DNA of 64,000 nucleotides from Palauibacter sp022826685 (GTDB taxonomy: Bacteria > Gemmatimonadota > Gemmatimonadetes > Palauibacterales > Palauibacteraceae): NCBI RefSeq assembly GCF_965221685.1, contig NZ_OZ244907.1. The stretch is one strand, 5' to 3'. Below the pieces are notes generated by a model, which saw only the letters and a program-made list of their open reading frames with translations, did not search any database and was not told where the DNA came from. Within the stretch, counting starts at the first letter, position 1; every line of letters starts with the position of its first letter. Position numbers and translations under genes: made by a program. Of the stretch, positions 25,632 through 33,833 are shown piece by piece.

Positions 25632-25671
25632 GGTGCCGGTTAGACTCTCGCAGCGTCGTTGATGTCACAAA

Positions 25672-25688
25672 CCCGCTTATTGAGCGGG
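25672..25688. other. Small hairpin between divergent genes
   Basis: CCCGCT (25672-25677) and AGCGGG (25683-25688) pair perfectly around TATTG. It lies between the exported regulatory-domain gene and the HyuA gene, which point away from each other. It could be a leader structure or part of a small intergenic element; no T run follows it. Confidence 0.35.
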
Positions 25689-25769
25689 GCTTGCCCCCGA
25701 GCAACGTCGAAGAAAGAGTGCAACTCTCCCCGCACCCAAGGTAGGCTACAGAGCCTGTTGCCGAATCTC

Positions 25770-27893
25770 ATGCAATCTGCGATCCGACGCGGTGACCCAC
25801 TCTCGGGCATCGGGTATCGCGTTGGCGTGGACGTCGGCGGCACCTTCACCGATGTGGTCCTGCTGGGAGACGACGGGCGCATGGTGGCCCGCAAGGTCTC
25901 CTCCACGCCGGAGGACTACAGCCGCGGCATCGCCGAGGGCGTGGCCGCCGCGCTTGCCGACTGCGGAGCCACGCCGGGCGATGTCACCTCGGTGGTCCAC
26001 GCCACAACCGTCGCCACCAACACCATCCTCGAACAGAAGGGCGCGAGGACGGGTCTCATCACGACCCGGGGCTTCCGCGACGTGCTCGAGATGCGACGGC
26101 TGCGGATCCCGGTGATGTACGACCTTCAGTACGAGAAGCCCCCGCCGCTGGTGCCCCGACGCCTGCGCCGGGAGGTGGACGAACGCCTCGGTCCCGACGG
26201 GGCCGTGCGCCGGGACCTGGATCCGGCCAGTCTGGACGCGGCCGTCGCGGAACTGCGGCGCGAGGGGGTGGAGGCGGCGGCGGTCAGCCTGCTCCACGCC
26301 TATGCGAACCCGGCCCACGAGCGGCGGGTCGCGGCGCATCTGCGGGAGGCGTTTCCGAACGGTCTCTACATCACCTGCTCTTCCGACGTCCTGCCGGAGA
26401 TCCGGGAGTACGAGCGGACGAGCACCGCCGTCGTGAACGCCTACATCGGACCCGTGGTCCAGCGCTACATGGAGACGCTGCTGGACCGGCTGCGGGAGCT
26501 GGGCGTCGACTGTCCGGTTCACATCATGCAGTCGAGCGGCGGCGTCATGTCCGTCGAGGCGGCCGGGCGCAAACCCGCCTGCATGGTGGAATCCGGGCCC
26601 GCCGCCGGGGTCATGGCCTGCGCCCGCCTCGCCCGCGGCGCGGGGCTCGACAACCTGATCTCCTTCGACATGGGCGGCACGACGGCCAAGGCCGCCATGG
26701 TCGAAGGCGGCCAGGCGGCCAAGACGACCGAGTTCGAGGTGGGCGGCGGCATCAACCTGTCGAGCAAGCTGATCAAGGGCGGCGGCTATCCCGTCAAGCT
26801 CCCCTTCGTCGACGTCTCCGAGATCGGGGCCGGGGGCGGCAGCATCTGCCGGGTCGACGGCGTGGGCCACACGAGCGTGGGCCCGCAGAGCGCCGGGGCC
26901 GTACCCGGTCCGGTGTGCTACGACCTGGGCGGAGTGGATCCGACGCTTACCGATGCGCTGGTCGCCATCGGCTACCTGAACCCGGGTTACCTGGTCGGCG
27001 GGAGCCTGCCACTGAACACGGCGAAGGCGCTCGCCGTCCTGGAGGAGAAGGTGGCCCGGCCGCTGGACCGCCCGGTGGCGGAGGCCGCTCACGGGGTGCT
27101 GGCCCTCGCCTGCGCCACCATGACCCGGGCCGTGAAGGCGGTCACCACGTACCGCGGACGGGACCCGCGCGACTTCGTGCTCGCGGCCTTCGGCGGCAAC
27201 GGGCCCGTGCTCGGCGTGGAGATCGCCCGCGCGCTGCAGATCCGCCGGGTCCTGGTGCCGCCGGTGCCCGGCGTGTTCAGCGCCCTGGGCCTGCTCTATT
27301 CGGATGCCGAGCAGGAGTTCATCCAGACGGTCATGATCCGGGCCGAGGGCGCCGACGCGGGCGCGGTGGCCGCTGCCTTCGACAGCCTGGAGGCGGAGGC
27401 CCGGGAGGCGATGATCGCCGATGGCTTCCCCGCCGAAGCGGTGACGGTGGAGCGGCTGGCCGATCTGCGCTACGCGGGGCAGGCGTACGAACTCACGGTC
27501 CCCGTCGCCCCCGGCACGCCGGACCTCGAGGCCATGGCACGGGCCTTCGACCGTGAGCACGAGCGCACCTACGGGCATCCATCGGAGGGCGACCCCGTGG
27601 ACCTGGTGAACGTGAAGGTGCTGGCCCGGGTGGCTGTCGACGCGCCCGAGCCGAACCGCCGACTGCTGCCCGCGCCGCCCACGACCCTCGGGGCGCCGCG
27701 CGACGTCTACTTCGGACCCGCGGACGGCACCCTCGAGACGGCCGTCGTGGCACGCACCGACCTCACGGCGAACTGGCGGGAGGGGCCGGTGATCGTGGAA
27801 GAGTACGACGCCACGTGCGTGGTGCCGCCCGGCTGTCGGGCGCGGCTCGACGCGCTCGGCAACATCGACATCGCCGTGGACCCCCGCCCATGA
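25770..27893 (+). CDS. hyuA: Hydantoinase/oxoprolinase subunit A family protein
   Basis: ATP-dependent hydantoinase/5-oxoprolinase A-type subunit, 707 residues, the normal size. Seen: the N-terminal phosphate-binding motif YRVGVDVGGTFTDVVLLG, the HATTVATNTILEQKGARTGL signature near residue 75, SFDMGGTTAK in the second ATPase half, and a C-terminal DLRYAGQAYEL/VNVKVLARV region. With subunit B it opens a cyclic amide (hydantoin, oxoproline or similar) at the cost of ATP. The HyuB start overlaps this stop. The ATG at 25770 is chosen as the nearest Met to the conserved motif; no good ribosome site is visible, so the start is uncertain. The substrate is not assignable. Confidence 0.92.
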   Translation: MQSAIRRGDPLSGIGYRVGVDVGGTFTDVVLLGDDGRMVARKVSSTPEDYSRGIAEGVAAALADCGATPGDVTSVVHATTVATNTILEQKGARTGLITTRGFRDVLEMRRLRIPVMYDLQYEKPPPLVPRRLRREVDERLGPDGAVRRDLDPASLDAAVAELRREGVEAAAVSLLHAYANPAHERRVAAHLREAFPNGLYITCSSDVLPEIREYERTSTAVVNAYIGPVVQRYMETLLDRLRELGVDCPVHIMQSSGGVMSVEAAGRKPACMVESGPAAGVMACARLARGAGLDNLISFDMGGTTAKAAMVEGGQAAKTTEFEVGGGINLSSKLIKGGGYPVKLPFVDVSEIGAGGGSICRVDGVGHTSVGPQSAGAVPGPVCYDLGGVDPTLTDALVAIGYLNPGYLVGGSLPLNTAKALAVLEEKVARPLDRPVAEAAHGVLALACATMTRAVKAVTTYRGRDPRDFVLAAFGGNGPVLGVEIARALQIRRVLVPPVPGVFSALGLLYSDAEQEFIQTVMIRAEGADAGAVAAAFDSLEAEAREAMIADGFPAEAVTVERLADLRYAGQAYELTVPVAPGTPDLEAMARAFDREHERTYGHPSEGDPVDLVNVKVLARVAVDAPEPNRRLLPAPPTTLGAPRDVYFGPADGTLETAVVARTDLTANWREGPVIVEEYDATCVVPPGCRARLDALGNIDIAVDPRP

Positions 27894-29581
27894 GCCGCGC
27901 GCCGATGAGCCGGAAGATCGATCCCATCACCTTCGAGGTCGTGCGCAACGCGCTCTCGTCGATCGCCGACGAGATGGCGCTGGTGGTCCTGCGGAGCGCC
28001 TACTCGCCGGTCGTGCGGGACGCCATGGACTACTCCACGGCCGTCTGCGACCGCCACGGACAGGTCGTCGCCCAGGGGCTGACGCTGGCGGTTCAACTCG
28101 GTTCCTTCCCGGACGTCATGGAGGTGTTGCTGCGCGAATTCCGTGACGACATGACGCCCGGCGACATCTTCATCTGCAACGATCCGTACGGCTCCGGCGG
28201 CCAGCACCTGCCCGACCTCTACGTCATCCAGCCCCTCTTCGTCGACGGGACGGTGCACGGATACGCGGCGACGATGGCCCACCACAGCGACGTCGGAGGC
28301 ATCGCGCCCGGGAGCGTCGCCATCCACGCGACCGAAATCTACCAGGAGGGCCTGCGGCTGCCGCTGCTCAAGCTCTACGAGGCGGGGGAGCCGGACCGGA
28401 AGCTGTTCCGCATCATCGAGAAGAACACCCGCTCCCTGGTCCAGGTACTGGGCGACCTGCGGGCCCAACTCGCGGCGTGCCGCATCGCGGAGCGGGGATT
28501 CGGCCAGCTTGTCGACCGATACGGCGTGACGGAGCTGGAGACCTACCTGGAGGAGCTCCATGACTTCGCCGAAACCCGGATGCGTGCCGAGATCGCGCGC
28601 ATCCCGGACGGCACCTACCGCTTCGTCGACTGGATCGACGGCGTGGGAGACGAGCCGGAACCGCTCCCCATCGCCGTCACGGTGACGGTGGAGGGAGACG
28701 CGATCGCGCTGGACTTCGCGGGCTCGGCCGGTCAGGTCCTGGCCGCGATCAACTGCCCGATGGCCATGGTCCGCTCCGCCGCGTACTGCGCCATCCGCTG
28801 TCTGGCCACGGACGACGTCCCCAACTGCGAAGGCTACATGCGCCCGATCCGCATGAGCGCACCCGCGGGCACCATCGTGAACCCGGTGGAGCCCGCCGCA
28901 TGCGCCGCCCGCGGCGTGATCGGCTATCGGGTTTTCGACGCGATCATGGGTGCCATCGCCGAGGCCGTGCCGGAACTTGTCATCGCCGGCTGCGAAGGGG
29001 GGCCGACGCTGTTCTCGGTCGGCGGCCACCACGAGGGGAAACCGTTCGTGCTCACCGAGGTGCTCGTCAGCAGCTGGGGCGCCCGGGCCGCGCGGGACGG
29101 CGTGGAGGGCATCTCCAACCCCGCGGCGAACCTCTCGAACCAGCCCGTCGAGCTGATCGAGGCGGAACTGCCGCTCGAGGTCACCCGGTACGGACTGGTC
29201 CCCGATTCCGGCGGCGCCGGCAGACACCGAGGAGGCCTCGCGTCCGTGCGGGAGTTCCGCTTCCTCGCCGAGCGCTCCGAGTACACGGTCCGCACCGACC
29301 GGCGCGACCACCCTCCCTACGGGATCGCCGGCGGCCACCCCGGCGGACGGTCAGCCAACACGCTGATCGACCGGGACGGCGAGCACGACGTGCCGACGAT
29401 GCCCATGAAGAGCTTCATCGCGCGAAGAGGCGACATCTTCCGCATGGTCTCCGCGGGCGGCGGAGGCTACGGCGATCCGCGCGAGCGGGACCCGGCCGCC
29501 GTCCTGGAGGATGTGCGGGAGGGGAAGCTGACCCGCGCGGCGGCCCGCGACCTCTACGGCGTCGTCGTTACAGCCGACTGA
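27890..29581 (+). CDS. hyuB: Hydantoinase/oxoprolinase subunit B family protein
   Basis: Catalytic B-type partner of HyuA, 563 residues. Seen: IDPITFEVVRNALSSIADEM at the N-terminus, the family signature SPVVRDAMDYSTAVCDRHG, FICNDPYGSGGQHLPD, MAHHSDVGGIAPGS, and the C-terminal YRGGLASVREF-like HRGGLASVREF with SAGGGGYGDP. The ATG at 27890 overlaps the hyuA stop by four bases (ATGA); a second in-frame ATG is at 27905. The tight coupling supports a stoichiometric A-B complex in the cytoplasm. It converges, with only six bases between stops, on the D-aminoacylase gene, which fits a shared role in amide or N-acyl compound breakdown. Confidence 0.92.
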   Translation: MSRAPMSRKIDPITFEVVRNALSSIADEMALVVLRSAYSPVVRDAMDYSTAVCDRHGQVVAQGLTLAVQLGSFPDVMEVLLREFRDDMTPGDIFICNDPYGSGGQHLPDLYVIQPLFVDGTVHGYAATMAHHSDVGGIAPGSVAIHATEIYQEGLRLPLLKLYEAGEPDRKLFRIIEKNTRSLVQVLGDLRAQLAACRIAERGFGQLVDRYGVTELETYLEELHDFAETRMRAEIARIPDGTYRFVDWIDGVGDEPEPLPIAVTVTVEGDAIALDFAGSAGQVLAAINCPMAMVRSAAYCAIRCLATDDVPNCEGYMRPIRMSAPAGTIVNPVEPAACAARGVIGYRVFDAIMGAIAEAVPELVIAGCEGGPTLFSVGGHHEGKPFVLTEVLVSSWGARAARDGVEGISNPAANLSNQPVELIEAELPLEVTRYGLVPDSGGAGRHRGGLASVREFRFLAERSEYTVRTDRRDHPPYGIAGGHPGGRSANTLIDRDGEHDVPTMPMKSFIARRGDIFRMVSAGGGGYGDPRERDPAAVLEDVREGKLTRAAARDLYGVVVTAD

Positions 29582-29587
29582 GCCGGC

Positions 29588-31162
29588 CTACGCCCCTTTT
29601 CGCAGCACGGCGCCGGCCCGTTCACCGGTGAGTGCCCCGTCGCGAAGGGTGACGGTGCCGTTGACCACGACGTGGCGCATGCCGGTCGCGAGCTGGTTCG
29701 GTTCGAAGGTGGTGCCGGTGTCGGCGAACGTCTTCGGGTCGAACGCGACGACATCGGCGCGCATGCCGGGCTTGAGCAGACCCCGATCCGGGAGGCCGAC
29801 GATCTCCGCCGGCAGGCCGCTGAGCCGGTACACCGCCTCCTCGGGCGTGAGCCGGCCCGTCTCCCGGACCATGACACGCCAGAACCAGGAGGCCCACGTG
29901 TAGGCGCCCATGAAGGAGGCGCCGGCCAGCGGTCCGTCCAGGGCGAGCGCCGTGGCGTCGGATGCCGGCACGCAGAGTTCATGGGAGAAGACATCCTCCT
30001 GCTGATGCTCCGAATAGGCGCGGAGGAGCACCATGGGGGCCTGCTCCGCACCGAGGCTGTCGAGGAGAAGGTCACAGGCGGCGTCGAGGGCCGTGGTCCC
30101 CCGACGCCGCGCGATTTCCTCGAAGTCCAGGCGCGCCATCTCCGGCCAGACCTCGTTGTCCACGAGGTAAATCCGACCCCAGTCTCCCAGCCCCGTGATG
30201 ATGGACTTGTGGGCGCCGATCCGGGCCCGGATTTCAGGCGTCCGGAGCAGCCGTGTCTGGTCCTCCGGGCTCGCGTTCAGCACCTGTGGCGGGAGCATGG
30301 CATAGAGGAAAGTCAGACCGTAGAGCCGGGTGTGCATGTCGAACGCGATGTCGTCGCCCGCGGCTCTGGCGGCGTCCACAAGGTCGATGCAGCGGTGCGT
30401 CTGGTCGGGCCCGCTCCTGGGGGCGAGGTGGGAAACCTGGAGCCGGATGCCCGCCTTCCGGGCCGTGCGAATCGCCTCGGCCACCGCCTCGTCGGCGCGG
30501 TCCTCGCGCTCACGGGTGTGGGTCGCGTAGAAGCCGCCCCGCCTCCCCGTGACGCGGGCGAGTTCCGTGATCTCCGCCTCCCCGGCGCCCTGCTCCGGCG
30601 CGTACTCCAGACCCGTGGAGTAGCCCCAGGCGCCCGCCTCCAGCCCCTCCTCCAGCAGCCGCGTCATGGCCGTGACTTCGTCGTCCGTCGCCGGGCGGGA
30701 CTCCAGTCCCAGCGTGGCCAGGCGCAGCTGCCCGTTCGGGACCAGCGTCATGACGCTGACGGCGGGCGCGGCCTCCTCGAGCCGATCCAGATAGGCGGCG
30801 GGCGTGGACCAGTCCAGGGGCAGGCTGCCGTCGAAGCCGTAGATGATGCGACTCGAAAGCTCCGCATCCCTGATCGGGAAGCAGCCGTGACCGCAGTTCC
30901 CGATGACCTCCGTCGTCACCCCCTGGTGAATGGCGCTCATCGCCCGCGGGTCCACGAGCAGCGTGTAATCCGAGTGGCTGTGCACGTCGATGAAGCCGGG
31001 CGCGACGGCGAGACCGCGAGCGTCAAGCTCGACGACCGCTTCCGCCTCGACGGGACCCACGTCGATAATCCGGCCCTCGTGAACGATCACATCGGCCCTG
31101 ACCGGTTCTGCACCCGTACCGTCGAACACCAGGCCGCCACGGATGATCAGGTCAGGGCTCAT
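29588..31162 (-). CDS. N-acyl-D-amino-acid deacylase (D-aminoacylase) family
   Basis: Zinc-dependent amidohydrolase of 524 residues in the D-aminoacylase family, releasing D-amino acids or similar from N-acyl derivatives. Seen: the N-terminal sandwich DLIIRGGLVFDGTGAEPV, the metal motif DVHSHSDYTLL near residue 60, the family-specific TTEVIGNCGHG near residue 87 with its metal-binding cysteine, GAWGYSTGLEYAPE, THTRERED and LQVSHLAPRSGP. No signal peptide is present, so the enzyme is cytoplasmic. It is last of a three-gene minus-strand set with the PanE-family and AMP-ligase genes (gaps 32 and 13 bases). Confidence 0.92.
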   Translation of the reverse strand: MSPDLIIRGGLVFDGTGAEPVRADVIVHEGRIIDVGPVEAEAVVELDARGLAVAPGFIDVHSHSDYTLLVDPRAMSAIHQGVTTEVIGNCGHGCFPIRDAELSSRIIYGFDGSLPLDWSTPAAYLDRLEEAAPAVSVMTLVPNGQLRLATLGLESRPATDDEVTAMTRLLEEGLEAGAWGYSTGLEYAPEQGAGEAEITELARVTGRRGGFYATHTREREDRADEAVAEAIRTARKAGIRLQVSHLAPRSGPDQTHRCIDLVDAARAAGDDIAFDMHTRLYGLTFLYAMLPPQVLNASPEDQTRLLRTPEIRARIGAHKSIITGLGDWGRIYLVDNEVWPEMARLDFEEIARRRGTTALDAACDLLLDSLGAEQAPMVLLRAYSEHQQEDVFSHELCVPASDATALALDGPLAGASFMGAYTWASWFWRVMVRETGRLTPEEAVYRLSGLPAEIVGLPDRGLLKPGMRADVVAFDPKTFADTGTTFEPNQLATGMRHVVVNGTVTLRDGALTGERAGAVLRKGA

Positions 31163-31194
31163 GGCATCGGGTCGCTCGTCGTGACGCTCGACTA

Positions 31195-32175
31195 CTAGTC
31201 CGGAGGGTAGGCGCCGGCGACGCGGGCGCGCTGGCGGACCAGGGCGAGGACCACGTCGATCGTGGGGGTGGGGACCTCGACCATGCGCCCCATCTCCTGG
31301 ACCGCCGTGACGAGGGCGTCGATCTCCATCGGACGGCCCTTGTCGAGGTCCTGCAGCATCGATGTGCGGTGCTCACCCACGGCCGCGATCCCCTTAATTC
31401 GCCGCTCGATGTCGATCGAGAAGCAGGCGCCCAGAGCTTCGGCCACGGCCTGTCCTTCGAGCATCATCGCCTTCGCGACCGCGCGCGTGTCGGGGTCGCC
31501 GGCTATGGTCCCAAGCGTCCCGAGGGTGAGCGCGCTGATCGGGTTGAAGGCGAGGTTCCCCCACAGCTTCACCCACATCTCGTTCCGGATCCCCCGGACC
31601 GGAGCCCGGAAGCCGGCTTCGATCATCGCCTTCGCCAGCCGCCGCACGCGCTCCGTCTTCTCGCCGCTGGGCTCGCCTAGCGTGAACCGGTTGTACTTCA
31701 GGTGCCGGATGACGCCCGGTTCCGACACCTCGGTGGCCGCGTACACCACGCAACCGATGACGCGTTCCGGACCGATCCCGTCCCACTGCACGCCGCCGGG
31801 GTCGAGGCTCTCGAGGCGGCGATCCCGCCACGGTCCCTCGAGTTGGTAGAAGTACCACCACGGGAGACCGTTCGTCGCCATGACGACGGCGGTGTCGGGC
31901 CCGAGCAGGGGCTGCATCGGTTCCACGATCCAGGGGACGGAATGGGCCTTGAGCGTGACGATCACGTAGTCCTGAGGCCCCGCCTCCGATGGATCGTCCG
32001 TGCAGACCGGGTGCGCGACGCGCTCCTCGCCGTCGATCAGCAGCCGCACGCCGCGTTGCTGCATCGCCTTCAGGTGGGGTCCGCGCGCGATGAGCGTGAC
32101 GTCCCGACCCGCGAGGGCAAGTTGCGCGCCGAGGTATCCCCCGATCGCCCCTGCTCCGTAGATGCAGATCCGCAT
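31195..32175 (-). CDS. Ketopantoate reductase family (PanE/ApbA) protein
   Basis: NADPH-dependent 2-dehydropantoate 2-reductase family protein, 326 residues, close to normal length. Seen: the N-terminal Rossmann motif CIYGAGAIGGYLGAQLALAG, VTLKAHSV near residue 75 with the conserved lysine, and the C-terminal helical domain with EMWVKLWGNLAFNPISALTLGT, which holds the catalytic lysine and asparagine of the family. The family also contains enzymes acting on other 2-keto acids. As the flanking genes are a D-aminoacylase and an acyl-CoA synthetase, a catabolic 2-keto acid is as likely as ketopantoate. PanB is encoded about 13 kb away. Confidence 0.88.
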   Translation of the reverse strand: MRICIYGAGAIGGYLGAQLALAGRDVTLIARGPHLKAMQQRGVRLLIDGEERVAHPVCTDDPSEAGPQDYVIVTLKAHSVPWIVEPMQPLLGPDTAVVMATNGLPWWYFYQLEGPWRDRRLESLDPGGVQWDGIGPERVIGCVVYAATEVSEPGVIRHLKYNRFTLGEPSGEKTERVRRLAKAMIEAGFRAPVRGIRNEMWVKLWGNLAFNPISALTLGTLGTIAGDPDTRAVAKAMMLEGQAVAEALGACFSIDIERRIKGIAAVGEHRTSMLQDLDKGRPMEIDALVTAVQEMGRMVEVPTPTIDVVLALVRQRARVAGAYPPD

Positions 32176-32188
32176 CAGCCGGCGGCGG

Positions 32189-33760
32189 TCAGGTCAGGCC
32201 GAGCTTCTCGGCCATGCCGATGCGCTGGAGCTTGCCGGTGGGGCCCTTGGGGATGTCGTCCATGATGAGAATCTTCCGCGGCACCTTGAAGTCGGCGAGG
32301 CGGTCCGCCGCGAATGCCCGGATCTCCTCCGGCGTCGCGGTCATGCCCAGGCGGAGTACCGCCGCGGCCGCGACCTCCTCGCCCAGCTTGGGGTGCGGCA
32401 TCGCAAACGCCACCACCTGGCGGATCGCGGGATGGTCGAGGATCGCCTCGTCGATCTCGCGCGGCGATATCTTCTCCCCGCCGCGGTTGATGATCTCCTT
32501 CAGACGACCCGTGATCCTCAGGTATCCCTCGGCATCCATCACGCCCTCGTCGCCCGTGCGCAACCACCCATCCGTGAACGCCTCGGCGTTCGCCGCGGGG
32601 TTGTTCTCGTATCCCCGCGTGACGTTCGCGCCGCGAATCACGATCTCGCCCACTTCGCCCGCCGGCAAAAGCTGCGGGCCCGCCTCGGCCATCACCGATA
32701 CCTCGGGGCCGGCCGCGACGCCCACCGTCCCCGGCTTGCGCACCGCGGGGGGGAGCGGGTTGCTCGTCATCTGGTGTGCGGCCTCGGTCATGGCGTACGA
32801 CTCGATGACCGGGACGCCGAACGTCGCCTCGAGTTCCGCCATCACCTGCGGCAGGAGGGGAGCCGAGGCCGAGCGGATGAAGCGGAGGTCGGCCCGTTCG
32901 ATCACGTCCCGATTTCTTGGCGCGCGCACAAGGATCGCCTGGTGCATGGTGGGAACGGCCGAGTAATAGGTCGGCCGCGCCTCGTCGAGCCACGCATAGA
33001 AACGAAGCGCGTTGAAACCGGGCGTGGCGAAGATCGAGGCGCCGACGCGGAGCGGGGCGAGGACCGCGGCGATGAGCCCGTGGATGTGGAACAGCGGCAT
33101 CACGTTCAGACAACGGTCGTCGGCCGTGAGCCGCATCGTGTGCGCGACGTTGTCCGCCGAGGCGCACACGTTCCGGTGGGAGAGCGGCACGATCTTGGGC
33201 CGGGAGGTCGTCCCCGAGGTGTGCAGGATGAGGGCGACGTCGTCCTCTTCCGCGAGCCCACCCCGGAGGGGGGTCGCTGCCGGGTTCCCGCTCTCCAGGC
33301 CCTCGCTGCCCGATCCGTCCCCGCCGGTGCGCGACCGCGCCAGGTGGAAGGTCCCGGCCGGCGCCTCCGGGTCGACACACAGCTCGAGAATCGCGATCCC
33401 CCGTTCCACGGCCGCGGCCCGCGCCGGCGAGTCGCTCCCGAATTCCAGGATGACCGCCTTCGCGTCGAGGTCCGAGAGATAGAACTCGTATTCCGGCTGC
33501 CGGTAGAGGGGGTTCAGCGGCGCGGCCGTCGACGCGCACGCCACGGAGACGAACGCGGAGGCCATCTCGGGCCCGTTCGGGAGGACGATCGCCACCCGAT
33601 CGTTCCGCCCGATGCCGAACCGATTGAGGGCGCTCACGGTCTCTTCGACCTGGCGGCGCAGGCCCGTGAAATCGAGCGGATCGCGGCCGGGGGCGTCGAT
33701 GGCGGGACTCTCCCCCGAACCGCTCTCGAGCAGTTCCCAGACGGTGACGGTATCCGGCAT
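32189..33760 (-). CDS. AMP-forming acyl-CoA synthetase (oxalyl-CoA/AAE3-like)
   Basis: ANL-superfamily ligase of 523 residues that activates a carboxylic acid with ATP and joins it to CoA. Seen: the P-loop-like LILHTSGTTSRPKIVPLSH near residue 180, MPLFHIHGL, ESYAMTEAAHQM near residue 280, TGDEGVMDAEGYLRITGRLKEIINRGGEKISP, and the C-terminal catalytic lysine in KGPTGKLQR. The SGTTSRPK and AMTEAAHQMTSNPLPP wording is close to the oxalyl-CoA synthetases of plants and fungi (AAE3/Pcs60), so a short dicarboxylate is a reasonable guess. It leads the minus-strand set with the PanE-family and D-aminoacylase genes. A 14-base repeat lies at both gene ends. Confidence 0.9.
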   Translation of the reverse strand: MPDTVTVWELLESGSGESPAIDAPGRDPLDFTGLRRQVEETVSALNRFGIGRNDRVAIVLPNGPEMASAFVSVACASTAAPLNPLYRQPEYEFYLSDLDAKAVILEFGSDSPARAAAVERGIAILELCVDPEAPAGTFHLARSRTGGDGSGSEGLESGNPAATPLRGGLAEEDDVALILHTSGTTSRPKIVPLSHRNVCASADNVAHTMRLTADDRCLNVMPLFHIHGLIAAVLAPLRVGASIFATPGFNALRFYAWLDEARPTYYSAVPTMHQAILVRAPRNRDVIERADLRFIRSASAPLLPQVMAELEATFGVPVIESYAMTEAAHQMTSNPLPPAVRKPGTVGVAAGPEVSVMAEAGPQLLPAGEVGEIVIRGANVTRGYENNPAANAEAFTDGWLRTGDEGVMDAEGYLRITGRLKEIINRGGEKISPREIDEAILDHPAIRQVVAFAMPHPKLGEEVAAAAVLRLGMTATPEEIRAFAADRLADFKVPRKILIMDDIPKGPTGKLQRIGMAEKLGLT

Positions 33761-33833
33761 GGTCAGGTCAGGCCGGCCTGACGTCGCCGGTCTTGGTTGA
33801 AGGTTCTCGGCACGGACAGCCGACCGCGTATGG

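Noticed and set aside
25640..25906. Minus-strand frame over the region before HyuA, ending ...KRVCDINDAARV
   Set aside because: It overlaps the start of HyuA on the other strand and carries no known domain; the gap holds only a small hairpin that I could support.
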